In this document: positions 21,487-33,818 of the stretch, piece after piece
Layout: every line of letters starts with the position of its first letter
How positions within the stretch are numbered: the first letter of the stretch is position 1
NCBI RefSeq assembly: GCF_000204055.1
Contig: NW_006768772.1
Span: 772,126 to 836,125 of the forward strand
Reading direction: 5' to 3'
Length of the DNA stretch: 64,000 nt
Source: Melampsora larici-populina 98AG31
Taxonomy: Eukaryota > Basidiomycota > Pucciniomycetes > Pucciniales > Melampsoraceae
Made by a program: the position numbers and the translations under genes
The notes under the pieces: generated by a model
Database searches by the model: none
What the model saw: only the letters and a program-made list of their open reading frames with translations
Told to the model about the DNA's origin: nothing

Positions 21487-24400
21487 TTCGTTTTTGGTTG
21501 ATAAGATGTGAATTGATTAGTTTTGAAATATGCAAAATAATCAAAACTGGGTTATGATCAGGTGATGAATTTTGAGTTGAGTGGGGTTGAAATCGAGAAT
21601 TTAGGACACTCGGCGAGTTTTGATTGAGACTGATGATTGAAAGGCAGGATCGACACTTGCATGTCCTTTTGTTCCGGATGCACACATGCCATACACGGTA
21701 TACACCACCGGTATATTAACTTAACTAGGTCGGCTTGTGAAGGTTAAAAAAGGCCAGCGAGCTTTTGGGACTTTAGACCGGTAAGACACCCTGGTTTCAT
21801 CACCCTCTTTGTCTGCCTCAATTGAGGCGGTGAATTAAGCTTACGATGTTTCCATCTAGGACCGGCTGCATCTAAGTCATAGCTGAAAAATCGAGATCTA
21901 CATACCGATGTGGTCTCCTCATCTTGTGGGGCTTCCAGGGGTCATGTACTTCGCATCTACCCAAGCCAGGTTACTATGTACATCGGTCGATTAATTCCTC
22001 CGTTTAAAGGGAGGCTTACATTGGAACATGTTGTGGTCGTACCCCAGGACACCTATGTATGATATTTTGCTGCTGGTGATATACATATTTGCAGCAGCGC
22101 CCTCAAATCGGGGAACCTCGGGAGGGTCCATTATTTGAGACTTGGTTATCATTTATAGGGTTTCGTGCGATTATCACCATGGGATCCAGGAAACTCGCAT
22201 CTGATAAGAGATTAGAGGTGCATATGATTGTGAGAACAGGGAATCACTTCCAGAGCCCGAATAAATAAAAAGGTGAAGAGGTGGAACTTTCATATACTTC
22301 TCGGAACGGGGTCTCGCGGCGTATCACTTGACGGCGTCGCTTGATTTTATTTCAAGACCTCCTCTTACATGATGTTTATGAAAACAACAATTCGCTCTCT
22401 TTGCATGACCCTTTGATTCTATGCCCAGGTATTCAAGAATCGAACACCACTTGCTTCATCCCATTGAGGATTGCCATGTTTTAAAAGACTTGATGAAGAA
22501 AACATTCCGCTAGTCCATATGTTCTGAAGGTTGGAATGGTCGGCTTCCAATGAGATCTTTACACTGGACTGGATGAGAATTCGATGTAGCAGTCTCATCT
22601 TAATTTAACCACAATTTTGATTGACATTTGATTTTACAACGAGAAAGCTCAAGCCTTTTATCAGCAGGAGATTGCGAGAGAAAAAATGTTGGAATTTCTC
22701 AACACGCAAAATAAGACAAACTAGGTGGCATACAAAGGCAGACTACATGTATTCATTTTACCTAAAGGCAAAATAAGAAAACACCGTAAATGTGATAATT
22801 GAAAACGCAAGGCATTCATAATCACACACTTCCGAGGGATTTGTATCATTCCACCCAAATATATCAATCCTGATCCATTACCCCAATCAATGTTTATTTC
22901 TTCCACTGGGATAACTATCTCTTCAAATTTGACATTTGGTTGATTTGGCATTGATAGGAACACAAATAGTATTGATCAATTGGAAACATCACAGCTACAA
23001 ATAATTTGAGTGTTCACGCCTAATGTGTGGAACCTCAGTCTCAGATATACAATGAGTCCTGGGGGCACCATGTCAAAATTTCTTAGCATACATTGCTTTG
23101 TGGTTATATGGATGTAGTGAACTCAAACTGTTGTGGAGGATTGATTGAGCTTGAAGAAGATCAGGAGGTGTTGATCCTCCTCAACTTTGCCTTAGATTTC
23201 ATCAGTTCTGACCTTGGGTGATTTGAAAATCTTTTCATGTCAAACAATCTGAAAGTCCTGGCAGCCTGTTACCAAGTAATCTTGTCATACCATTGTTTCT
23301 CAATCCACTTGATACATGCCATATTCCAGTGCATATGCCAAGTAGATGATACAATCAGTAATAATGGTGTAGAAATAAAATATGCATTCCTACCTTTCAG
23401 TATATATCTTATTGCACTGTATCATACAGTGCTGTATCATACAGTGCGATAAGATATATAGTAGCATAGAGGAAGTCAATTATCTGACAGCCAATACAAC
23501 ACAAATCATGAAATCCCAACAATAAAATAAACAAACTATTTGTGCAATTTATTTAGGGGTTAGGGGTGTGCTTAGCATTAGGGTTGTGGTTACGCTTTGA
23601 GCAGGAGCTATTTATTGGACCATCACCTCATGGAATGCCTTTGGATGCCATCTAACAGCAAGACACCCCTAGAATGGCTGTTTTGACCTTTAGCATCACA
23701 CTCAACATATATCCACCATATTTCTGTTTCCACTTTGAATGAATCAATACTGAGCATCCTTCTGGAATCAGCAAGTATTACAATAACCACATGTAAACCT
23801 GCAAAACAGTTCTCTTAGTATGTAGATCTACCAAATTGTCACTTTGAATGTCAAGTGTGAAACCAAAGTATATTCTAAATACCCTCCAATATTTTCAATA
23901 TGTTGCAAAATAATCGAAATCAAAATTGCCGCTCAATCATAAGGTGTGATTCTTGTTATGTTTGGTATTTTTTTCCAATCTAGCATCTATCTACATATAT
24001 AGTGATTCAATCCATCCAATAATAACAGCCTTTCTTATCACAATGTTACAGACCGCCCAATAGCTTAATCCAACCTCTATAGATTCCCTTTCACCCAAAA
24101 TTGTTGAATTGTATTGATTTTGAATCAAGATCTCCATGTAAAGTGACAACACTTTGTACTTCATTGTCTTGAACGTTTACTCATCTGCACATCTATTTAT
24201 CAGTTTCACTTTCCGCTCTATCAACTATGCACCAATTTAAGTCACAAATCTACCTCTGACATCAGGAGATATAAAAGCATTGTTGATAAATTACACTGAT
24301 AAGTGTCAACTTCTGTTTCACTGCTCAAAGGATTCAATTGTAGAGTGTGGTGCCCGCAGACCAATTGAGCTAGTTTTATTTAATCACAAAATTGAAAATT

Positions 24401-24866
24401 GAATCACAAAAGGTCAGGATGTTCTGTCTATAGATAGCTCTCACTGCCTTGATTGAATTCCCAGAGTCTGTACAGATCTGTTTGCTAGTTAACAGTCAGT
24501 TTTCAATATATGTATAGCTCTGTTTGCCTCAGCTTTGCTGGAGTCCTATGCTCTTGGCCATCAAATCATCATGTTATATGGTATATGGAGGGTATTGAAG
24601 TACAAGTATGTATAAAAAATTAAATTCCTGTGTTTGCAAGGATATATTTCCTGCTGCCTCATCCTATTGGCAGGGACCCCATAGTTCAAGGAAAAACTTT
24701 CAAGATTTATAAAGACTTATAGAACAGACAGATTCTAGTTTGTAAGAAGTCTACTGATGAAAACAAATTTAAAGAGGGGGAAGATTTGGACTAAAGGAAA
24801 ATAAGGTATTTGGGGGGTTAATGTGTAATCTCATTTTCCCTTTTGGCTCTTGCTTAGCCACTATCT
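21487..24866. other. Gene-poor intergenic DNA
   Basis: No supported gene over 3.4 kb. Short frames (for example 22721-22963, minus) have no recognised domain. A telomere-like TTAGGGGTTAGGGG occurs at 23553-23566 but does not form an array. Confidence 0.3.
23401..23460. repeat. Long hairpin, 22-bp arms
   Basis: The arms at 23401-23422 and 23439-23460 are complementary with one G/T-type mismatch (TATATATCTTATTGCACTG and its partner). The loop repeats part of the arm (ATACAGTGCTGTATC). Confidence 0.8.
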
Positions 24867-25052
24867 CTACATTTTCCCTTCAAGATTCTTCTCCTCCTTC
24901 ACCTCCATTTCCAGCCTCTTCACCTTATTTATCTTCATTTCTGTTTCTGCCTCCTTGGTTGTTACCTTGTTGAAGTCCTTTCCCTGGTTCTTCTCTTGTT
25001 CCAGTTCCATACTGGACATCTGAATTTCATACTTTGCTTCTTCTAACTGGAC
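24867..25052 (-). pseudogene. Coiled-coil gene remnant
   Basis: About 62 open codons on the minus strand encode a Glu/Lys-rich coiled-coil-like segment (containing LEEAKYEIQMSSMELEQEK and EMKINKVKRLEMEVKEEK) ending in TAG at 24867-24869. The matching upstream sequence is out of frame. It looks like the degraded C-terminus of a repetitive-family gene, identity unknown. Confidence 0.4.
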
Positions 25053-25672
25053 CTGATGTTCCCACCTTTAAAGCTTCTTCTGCCAACATTCTTGATTCTT
25101 CCAGTTGTTCCTTTTCTTGTCAACTTGAATTCTTGACTAGATATTTTGGTTTATATTGTTTTGTAGTTGGAAACTAATTATTGTTGCTAATAAAGTCACA
25201 TTTTCTATGTGAGCCTCATCCATGGACTTCTACACCAAGTTGTGCCTTGGAAGTTGGTTGGTGCTCATAAAGATATCTTGTGCATGATCACATGATGGTG
25301 CTGCAAAATCACCTTTTTTTGAATGGTTTTGGCTTCCACCCATTTGAAGAAGAACTCAAGACGCAGAGTCAAAACTCTTGCAAATTAAAAAGACACCGCA
25401 ATCAGCTCTTCCAGTCAGACTAAATACCATCCTTGAGTTTATAAGATGTGGGCTGCCTGCATAACTATAGTCTAGATCTATCACAACATAAATGAAGCTG
25501 AACTCCAAGAGAATTTCATTCACTGCATCTCAATCATCGAGAAATTTGGACTTGTCTTTTGTATTAATTAATCAGCACAAATCCGAAAAGAAAGTAAAGC
25601 TTCAAGAAGTTCACAAGGTTTGACAAGGAGAAAGAATATTTACGCAGGATGCATAGAGGCCAATTATATCAT

Positions 25673-26388
25673 TCACACAGCAGGACCAGGAGCCTTGCAG
25701 TACTTCTTGTGTCTCTTCCAATCTTTCTTTTGACACGCAGCGTTGCAATAGAAGACACACTTGCATCTAGCACAATGCTGAAGCTCAACATATTTGGATA
25801 ACTTGGCAGCATTTATCATTTTGGGACACTACACAGGTATCATATGGGTCAATAATATTACACACTGTGAAAAAACTCTCATAGGATCAGAAGGGGAGAC
25901 TTACTTCTAAATGCGAACAGACCATTTCATTAGGAGCACCCATTGTACGCCACTTGATTGCCTGTTCATATTCTTCCTGCATCTCATATGTCCTACCAAG
26001 ATTATCACGAGTACAGGCCAGATCCGAAACAATACCACCTGAAGGAAGATTGAAAATATTGACATCACGCTAACGACCATCATAAGAGGATTGATTCAGA
26101 CTTACTCCTTCGAACTCTTTCAGCATCCTCAAGTAACGATTGTGCTTCCTTCAATCGACCCATATCGAGGTAGAGATCCGCTAAGTCACTCCTAACAAGT
26201 GCAACATCTTGTGACTGTTCTCCATTGGTGATTATCTTCTTTTGTATTGATTTCAAAAATACTACTTCGGCTTCCGCATATTGACCATCTCTATAAAGGG
26301 AAAGCGCTTTGCTACGTGATATGCCATTTTCTATGAGTTGTTTGTTGGTAGCTGTGCTGGGAGAGGTTGAGCTATGAAATCCTTTCAT
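25673..26388 (-). CDS. TPR and MYND zinc-finger protein, copy 2
   Basis: CDS complement(25673..25828, 25905..26038, 26106..26388), 190 residues. Exon phases and splice positions match copy 1 exactly (phase 1, then 0; the middle exon is 134 bp in both). TPR-like segments: ALSLYRDGQYAEAEVVFLKS, DLADLYLDMGRLKEAQSLL, TRDNLGRTYEMQEEYEQA. MYND ligands: MVC-SHLE-C, HCARC, FYCNAAC and HKKYC. Its N-terminus differs and is longer (MKGFHSSTSPSTATNKQ). The two genes lie 4.2 kb apart in the same orientation, so tandem duplication with later insertion of repeat DNA between them is likely. Confidence 0.85.
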
Positions 26389-27480
26389 TTTCTGTTTTAT
26401 ATTTTTGGTGTCGCGAATTGAAAAATATGAGACACAGAAAACCAGAGTACGGATTCAATGAGCGTGGAGGTAAGTTGGTCGTGTACCTTTGGGAACAAGA
26501 AGAGAAAAAAGCAATTTATATCTTTCATGCAGGGGTGATGATCGCAATGCGAGGAACCCCTTCATAGCCTTAGTATCAGAGATATATTGGCAATGTCCTA
26601 TCTAGGCAAGTCATAAAATTCTCACTTGAGGCAGTCACAAACTTTGAAATTGTTTGTATTGTTCATCTAGCTACCTTTTTTCTTGGAGACTTCTTTGAGT
26701 GATGACGAGACGTTCTTTTGGCGAACACTTGATCTGAAGATATCCAGGAAGACGAGGGTTTTGACTTTCCCAAATCTCATTTACATCATGAATAGATTCA
26801 AAAGCGCTTTGCTTTGAAGGAGCCAAATGTACTCTGACAATGGGAATCAGTCAAAAATAACTCCAGAAGATTTACTGCTGTTGACAGTGGCTCAGATCAG
26901 CCCCATGGATGCAGCTTTGATTGAGGTTACAAGCCAAGCACCCTTGATATCTTAGCCTCCAAGCCTATTATCCTGGCAGTTTGTCAGATACACATTGGGA
27001 ACAAAAGAAATGTTTCCTGTGAGTGTTCATATATCTTCTCTCTTCAAGACCCGATGAGCCTTACTTCCAGTTATTTTTTAGTATACTTCAAAATCATGTG
27101 ACACGTACAAAGACCCCATTTGGTAAAAAAATGTGACAATCATTCCAATGAGGATGCATTACCAGCTATTACCCGGGATAATGATGGCTCTGATCAGCCC
27201 AGATTGAATGGTATCACTTGGTCTATCTACAAAGGTCTTTACCAGTTAGTCAACCCTAGCTTATTTATTTATCAGGATCTCCATCTTATCAAGCATCAGA
27301 TGACATCTTTTCAATCTCTGTCTTTCTTTAAGCCCTTGGAGTGCCATTAATTGTGATTGCTCATTATTACTATAATTTCTCATTAAACAAGTATGACACT
27401 TTCTCATTCCTCAACAGTATCCTTCTGATTTCATGTGGTGGATACACAAATCCTTTGTGTCAGTGGAATCTGATGTTTAA
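26389..27480. other. Intergenic
   Basis: No supported gene. Confidence 0.3.
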
Positions 27481-27909
27481 AGTCTGAACTTACTCAACAC
27501 TTTATACTTTAATCTTTGGCCAAGACTGACATAGTGGGACTTGGATATTTTTGATCATCATGTCCACTTTTGCTTACCAAGTGATAAGAGGTTATGTTAG
27601 TGGTGAGGAAGATTTGGTAGTCTATCTTGGCAATGTGAACAACTATGAGGGAAGGGAGGGGAAGGGTGATGTCAAACTTGTTGGATTGTTTAAAAGTCTG
27701 AACTCACTCAACACATTATACTTCAATCTTTGGCCAAGACTGACATAGTAGGACTTGGATATTTTTGATTGCCATGTCCACCCTTACTTGCCAAGTGATA
27801 AGAGGTTACATGGGGGTGGGGAACATTTGATACTAGTAGTCTATCTTGGCATTGTGAACAACCATGAAGGAAGGGAGGGGAAGTGTGATGTCAAACTTGT
27901 TGGATTGTT
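27481..27909. repeat. Tandem duplication, 214-bp unit, two copies
   Basis: AGTCTGAAC..ACTCAACAC begins at 27481 and again at 27695. Both copies include TTGGCCAAGACTGACATAGT and end with TCAAACTTGTTGGATTGTT. Copy 2 has small indels. Confidence 0.85.
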
Positions 27910-28504
27910 CAAACACCCCAGAGGTGGTGCTTGGCAAAGGTTCTGGAACACTTCAAAATGCTAAGCCTGCCATGGTAAAAATCACACACCATGGCCTCCC
28001 AAGCTGATTCAGAGTGGTTTGAGTGACATGTGGCTATGAATTGTTTGATTTTACTGATACAGTGACCCAGGGTTGAACAGATTTGGTAAGGCAATTTCTT
28101 TGTTTGATCACTCCAGTCTGGTCTGACTGTTGAATACTTTGGATCCAAGGAAAGGGAAGTGAAGAAGGGGAAACCAGATGAGAAAGGCTTGAAGGTTTTG
28201 AACAAACCTGTGGCATCTTCTTAATCACAATAACACTTGAATCATCTTTATTGATCTTTATTTCATTTGATCCTCAACTACGTATGTACAGTAAATTCCA
28301 TAAAGGATGAAATCCTGAAGTTTTCAAAATCGAGGCATGGTCCGTGCAAGGGCCAGCATCGGCCAGAACTTGAGTGCCTGGGGCTGTCAAAAAACCCTTC
28401 TCGGACGACATTATTACGATTAGATCTGGACTAATCCGAAGATCCTCTCTTCTCAACAACTTTCATGAGGATCAATCTAAGCCACTCTTACGACTTTTCC
28501 CATT

Positions 28505-28771
28505 CTAGATGAGAAGACTCACGATGGCAGGATGGGGCGGCCCAATCCTTTTCGAACCCGGCGTGGATGACATCTCTGGCCCTTTTTCGAGAACCACCAT
28601 TGCCGAATCCTCAGTGACTTCTTCTCCCGGCTCAACATCGTCTTTGGACCTTTCTTCAGCCATCGATTTCATCTTCATCGATTTATCAGGGTCCACCCAT
28701 TTTACGTGCTTTTGCAATAATCCGTTCGACAATCCACTTTTCAATCCACTTTTCTTTTCCTTTTTCAACAT
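28505..28771 (-). CDS. Small Lys/Glu-rich protein in Tc1-type element, unknown
   Basis: An 88-codon frame from ATG at 28771 with a charged, low-complexity composition (KKSGLKSGLSNGLLQKHV, then EPGEEVTED and GSKRIGPPHP). The last codons hide a good donor (ATC|GTGAGT near 28520), so the frame may continue through an intron into an exon toward the left TIR; that exon was not resolved. It is divergent from the 28917-30576 gene with 145 bp between start codons, suggesting a shared promoter. The opposite strand is also open for 119 codons, which lowers confidence. Confidence 0.4.
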   Translation of the reverse strand: MLKKEKKSGLKSGLSNGLLQKHVKWVDPDKSMKMKSMAEERSKDDVEPGEEVTEDSAMVVLEKGPEMSSTPGSKRIGPPHPAIVSLLI

Positions 28772-28916
28772 GTCTACTCATGCTGGCGAACGAGATCATG
28801 TGTCTCAACTCAGTGATGTGTTCGTTGCTCATGTTCTGGATTCACCACTCGGAAATGCAGCTTACTAATCATGATTTTATCATTCCAGGTCAAATTCGGA
28901 CTCGGAGTTTATCAAG

Positions 28917-30576
28917 ATGGCGAAAAAATATCTGGTCGATGCCAATGGGAATTTCGAGGACTCCTCTGATGATAACAGTTCCGGCAAATCACTTGTCGAC
29001 TTCGATTACAGCCATTCCTCTCCGGTCAAAGATGAAAAGCCCGCCAGAGCACCAACTCCGTTCATTCCACCTGGTATGTGAACTTTTCCTGATTGCCTTT
29101 CATCGTTAAGTTAGTGACATCTTTGGTTTGTAGCGGCTTTACCCAAACCCAAAGTCACGATGCAGTTTTCGGATTTTAGGGTTGCTTTCAGCTTGTATAC
29201 GGTGAAATCGAGCAAAGGCCCGGTGAAGGCGAATGCCAAACGCCAATGGATTCCCCACAAATTCCCAGTTACCGATCAACAAATCGACCTATCAATTTCA
29301 TCCCTTCCTCAGCTCAAAACTCACTTGTTCACCATTGCGGACAAGGTTGCCGAAGAGCCAACTGGCGGTATGTCCGCGTTGTACAAATTGGCCAAGGCGG
29401 AAGGCAAGCTCTCCATCGGCCTCTACATCAGCACCCACTCGACTTATGGCAAGGGGAAAGATTACCGCGCCACCGAAGATTCTCACCTGGTCGATTTTTT
29501 CCTAGCTGTCCAAAATAATGCCCTGTGTGAAAAAGGAATATCGGTGATAATGAAGAACCCTACTAAAGCAGCTTCACAAGAAGTTGAGGTAAGTAGTTTC
29601 TCCTTACTCGTTCTCTCTCTTCACCATATTTATGGTTGACTGGTTCTTTTTTGGGTGGTGTGATCAGAAACGATCATTGGCTCATGCAGTTCTGGCGGCT
29701 ACTAATGTCCTCGAAAGCGGGCGGGAGACTACGCAAGACGAGCTTGACCATTCCGACCCGGTGGCCAAGCGAAGACTCATCATGACGGACTTGGTGGCAC
29801 ATCATAAGAAGCTGGGTCATGCCTGCAAGGAAGGATATCGACTAATTCATAAAACTCGACCATCTAGACTTATGCTCTTGACTTTCGAGCATATGCTCAA
29901 GTGGGCCAAAGCGATAGTAAGTGTTTTTCTGTATGTTGTGGTATTTGATTCAAATCTCTAATACTCATTGATTTTGGTCTAGGCTCAAGGGGTCGAAGGT
30001 GTCACTCTGGACAACCCACCTGACCAAGCAGGTTTTGTTTGGGAGACTGTGAAACGTGATCTGCTCACTACGACGCCGGTGATGTCCACCAAACGATTGA
30101 AAACTGGCAACAAAGGCTTGGAAAACGTTAATCATTCATCTCGTTCAGTCTGGGGATACGCGGAAATGCAGGATATGGAAATCAAGGTCGATGTCCATGT
30201 GGCCAGAAGATTGGCGATGAAATCTACTATCCACGATTTCATCGCCTTTGCGCCGGTCCCCAAACACGAGGTTGATGACGTCACCGTGGCGTTCGAAGAT
30301 CATAGCATTTACACATTTTATCCCTTCTTATTTCCGAGATCTTTCGATGCGCGTGATATGGAACGCTGGGGGATTTCATTGGGGACTGGCCTGGCCTTGA
30401 TGGATAGTGCGCGCCGGTTTTATCAGCACCTCGTTGACATCGGGGAGGAAAAAAGTCGACTCAATGGGATTGTCATACCAGATTCTGATTCTGATGCCGA
30501 GATTAAAGTCATGTCTTCTAAATCCAAACCGTCTGCCAAATCTAAAGCAACTTCGAAAGCGAAAACAGGCAAGTAA
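28917..30576 (+). CDS. Unknown four-exon protein carried in Tc1-type element
   Basis: CDS join(28917..29073, 29134..29588, 29668..29916, 29983..30576), 484 residues, with all junctions GT-AG and in phase. The N-terminus is acidic and Ser-rich (FEDSSDDNSSGKSLVDFDY). The middle has a conserved-looking globular region (GGMSALYKLAKAEGKLSIGLY, then RLIMTDLVAHHKKLGHACK). The tail has an acidic patch (IPDSDSDAEIK) and a basic Lys/Ser repeat end suited to nuclear import or DNA binding. No known domain is recognised. It lies between the element's TIRs, convergent with the transposase. Cargo acquired by the element or an accessory transposition factor are both possible. Confidence 0.75.
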
Positions 30577-30929
30577 CTTTCCGGTTGTTGATCCCACTCA
30601 AAAACGATTCAATACGTGGATTTTATTGTATGCTGGATCCTATCACGTTTTTGTTTCAAAAAAATCGTATTGTCTCAACATTTCTTCCCACTCAAAAAAG
30701 AAAGCAGTATGTTGCTAAATCATCCTGTTTGTTTTAGTGTTATCTCTTTTTTGTTTAACCAAAATCATACTGTCCCCCCCCAAAAAAACATCACCGTCAT
30801 GTTTGGATTTGTCCTGCTACCTAAGTATGTTAATGGTCTTGTGTGTGTTGATCTGAAAATAACACTTAAATGTGTTTGTGTTTGCTTAAACCAAAGAAAC
30901 ACAGAACATTAATTTGTTCGCGTGAGATG

Positions 30930-30969
30930 CTTTGTGATTGTCAAGATCATAAGCTTGACAATCACAAAG
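30930..30969. terminator. Perfect 16-bp hairpin between convergent genes
   Basis: CTTTGTGATTGTCAAG (30930-30945) and its exact complement (30954-30969) leave an 8-nt loop. It lies between the 3' ends of the cargo gene (30576) and the transposase (31470). A role in 3'-end formation is only suggested by position. Confidence 0.45.
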
Positions 30970-31469
30970 GAATTTTTTTCGAAGAAAGTTCATAAGATTC
31001 CTTCGAAAGCATCCTGGTGTCGCCGTCGCTTGGAAGACCTTCGATTTTGATGACTCGAAGGATTCTTTCACTTTAGATCATCTATGATGATTTTAGTCAA
31101 ATTTTTTATACGATCGGATGTTGAGTGAACTGATTGGTTCAAAGACATCCAATCATAATTGGGACCTCATTGCGCGCGATAGGGTAGCACGCAGATACCG
31201 CTCCAGAGGCAATTTGGGTCGCAATCATGTAGAGTCAACATAACATCTTGTATCCATACTAATTGCAATTTCAGCAGACTTATTCACTAGATAGAGACAT
31301 TTAGAGATCGCCCACAAAGAGACATAGATAGGGAGTAATAATATTTTATTGTTTGGGCAAACACAAAAATCAAGGCAGAAAACAAGTGTTGATCTTCAAC
31401 ACAACACATAGCAATAGAAGCCAGCTCAACTCGATCCTTTGGCATTGAAAAGGGAAAATGAAACTCGCC

Positions 31470-32622
31470 CTAGTCTTCATATTGAGCATTGTACCGGACC
31501 CAATAGTGACGGGTGGTATAGCCGCTGTGCGATATGAGAGGTTGCATTAAGCGACGGGTCATTACTCTAGCGGCCAGTAAGAGGAGATACTCGGCCTTGT
31601 CGTCCTCATATAACCAACGGTCCTCTCTTTTCAATCGCGATTTGGTGCAGTGGAAGGCGTTCTCGATCGGGTTCATATCAGGTGAATAGGCTGGCAAGTA
31701 TAATACTAGGATTCCGGCTTGTTGACATAGTTCAAGGATGCGTCCGCCGTGATGAACTCGGGCGTTGTCCATGACCAGCACCGAGTTGGGACCAGGATAT
31801 CGGTTCATAACGGGAAGCTGAAACAGGAAAGTATGACAGTGATATCAGCTCAAAGACCCAATAAAATGGCGAGCTATTTCTCGACTTACCAAGTCATTCT
31901 TGAGAAATAGCTTGACGTCAATCCTACAAACCGGCCCTTCTATAACAGTCCCAGCGATCATCCCCTCTTCGCTAACAGCAGGGATCAGGGTCCAATGAGA
32001 CCGTTCGGTATAGCGAGCCTGGCGAATCGTTTGAGTGCCACGCTGGGCCCAGCTCTTCATGCAAGAAGCGTCACGGCCCACAACACCACTTTCATCTGCA
32101 AGTATTTTGTGTCAGTGACAAAACTGGAAGCAGAAATAGAGAAGATTAAACCGACGGACCAATGAACACCAGAAACTCAGGTGGAATTCCAGCCACTCTC
32201 ATCATAAAGTCAATACGCTCGGCAGGAGATTGATTGGGATGAACCCCCCGAGTCACCAAAAGAGAGAGCCCTAGACGTTGACGAAGTTCGCGAGAGATGG
32301 TTGCACGAGACAAAGTGAGGCCGGTCAAGTCAGATAGTTCCTTCTGCAACTCGTTGAGATAAATTGAAGGACGTTCCACGACTAGATCGTGAAGGGTTGC
32401 CAGATTCTCGTCCGAAAGCAGAAAAGGGCGGCCGCGAGTCTCATAGGTGGCTGGATCTTTGACCACACTATGGGTGTCCCGGAATAGGCGTTTCCATCGG
32501 TAGAGTGAGACAGTTGAGATGTTCGTTTGTAAGCGATAGTTGATATCAGCAAGGGGAACGTTATCGATGGCCAACCGAGTCGCCAAGAGCTTCATGTCCT
32601 CGGAATAGCGTTGAAAACCCAT
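31470..32622 (-). CDS. Tc1/mariner-type DDE transposase, intact
   Basis: CDS complement(31470..31817, 31890..32095, 32160..32622), 338 residues. Residues 1-115 form a helix-turn-helix DNA-binding region (LADINYRLQTNISTVSLYRWK; LTLSRATISRELRQRLGL). The catalytic triad is present: D in FIDESG (its codon is split by intron 1), D in VLVMDNARVHH, and E in YSPDMNPIE, with 34 residues between the last two (D34E, as in Tc1). No stop or frameshift remains after splicing. Intron 1 begins GTCCGT. It is on the strand opposite to the cargo gene. It could be active on the TIRs at 28289 and 34381. Confidence 0.9.
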
Positions 32623-32818
32623 GTTGGAGGGTTGAATGGTAATGGAAAGAGGTCAAGCCACTCAGAAACGGATAGGGGACCAGGGAAATGGAAAAGGTGT
32701 CATCTGTAGGGAGGTTTGGGGGATGATAGAGTTCACCCCAACTCGAAAATAAAGCCAAAAAAAGACCCCAAAAAAAAAGACGTAAAAAAAGATAAACAAC
32801 CTACATGCGGATCTGCCT

Positions 32819-32844
32819 CTAAGTTGGTCGCGTGACCAACTTAG
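32819..32844. repeat. Palindrome upstream of the transposase
   Basis: CTAAGTTGGTC, a GCGT spacer and its exact complement (32834-32844) adjoin the internal TIR-like block. A transposase-binding or cruciform site is possible. Confidence 0.6.
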
Positions 32845-32922
32845 TTGACAGCCCGGGCACTCAAGTTCTGGCCGATGCTGGCCCTCGCACGGACCATGCC
32901 TCGATTTTGAAAACTTCAGGAT
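32845..32922. repeat. Internal copy of the Tc1-type TIR
   Basis: This block matches the inner part of the right TIR (34287-34370) and is inverted relative to the left TIR. It stops at AACTTCAGGAT, lacking the outer CAGTAAATTCC end. Its inner border (TTGACAGCC) matches the left TIR better than the right TIR does. Confidence 0.75.
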
Positions 32923-33107
32923 ATGATTTTCGCCGGTTTTCAAAAAAAATCTCGGATTCCTACCAGCAGAAAAAGGACCATTGTTTTTTGGGAAAAAAAA
33001 ATCAAAATTCCTTCCATTTGAATAAGGACCCTCAAAATCGTGTTTTTGGCTGTTTCAGAGGAATTAAACATCACAATTTTTGTTGAAAAACTTGTAACTT
33101 TTTCTAG

Positions 33108-33320
33108 AATTTGGTGGAAAAAAATTGGAAGAGCTAAAGTGGGAACATCAAATCAAAACTCTACACATAGTGGATATCAGAGAATTTGATCACAAGTAGG
33201 AAAAAAATATTTTTCTTTCTTGAATTTGGTAGAGATGAAGATGAAAAAGTTGAAGCAAGAACATCCAATTGAATCTCTAGACAAGGCGGAGAGGATTTGA
33301 TCACAAACAGTACAAAAAAT
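33108..33320. repeat. Diverged tandem duplication of about 113 bp
   Basis: AATTTGGTRGA at about 33109 and 33222 begins two units, each ending with TTTGATCACAA. Confidence 0.5.
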
Positions 33321-33818
33321 TTACAGAATAAAATTGGAGGGTAGCTTGTTTTTTTGAGCTTGAGCATGTTCAACAGCAAGTTGATCAAGAACTGCCTGAA
33401 TTTACCGTTCTTGGCTCATAGCTTTCACCATAGCACAACAAGCTTGAGGAATCCATATGGTGTTAGCCTTGAGTTCACTACTATCCATTGATGTGGTAGG
33501 GGGAAACACATAGTGAATTTCTGCAGTGCTATATCAAGATGAGAAAATATGAGGCAATTTGGACAGTTTTCTTCAAAACCACAATATGTTGGTACAATTG
33601 CATTTGGATGATTTGCTAGATCGTTGGTCAAGTTGATCTCAATCTGTTTTGAGTCATCTAAAGGGCCTTTTTTGATCACATCTATCAATGGAGGCTTTGT
33701 TGTACTGTAGAAAAAGGTGTCCTATCTCAGCTTTGAACTTGATATCACCAGGCTTGGTATTCATAAGCAACAATGGACCTGGGTGCCACCATATCACTGC
33801 TTGGGCCCTTAGTAATAA

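Noticed and set aside
22721..22963. 80-codon minus frame
   Set aside because: Ends are arbitrary, no relatives or splice context; possibly a transposon fragment but not supportable.
23553..23590. Telomere-like TTAGGGGTTAGGGG
   Set aside because: Only two adjacent units plus scattered TTAGGG; too short for an interstitial telomere.
28509..28868. 119-codon plus-strand frame
   Set aside because: Antisense to the charged 28771-28505 frame and lacks splice connection to the downstream gene; the minus frame looks more coding-like, though neither is certain.
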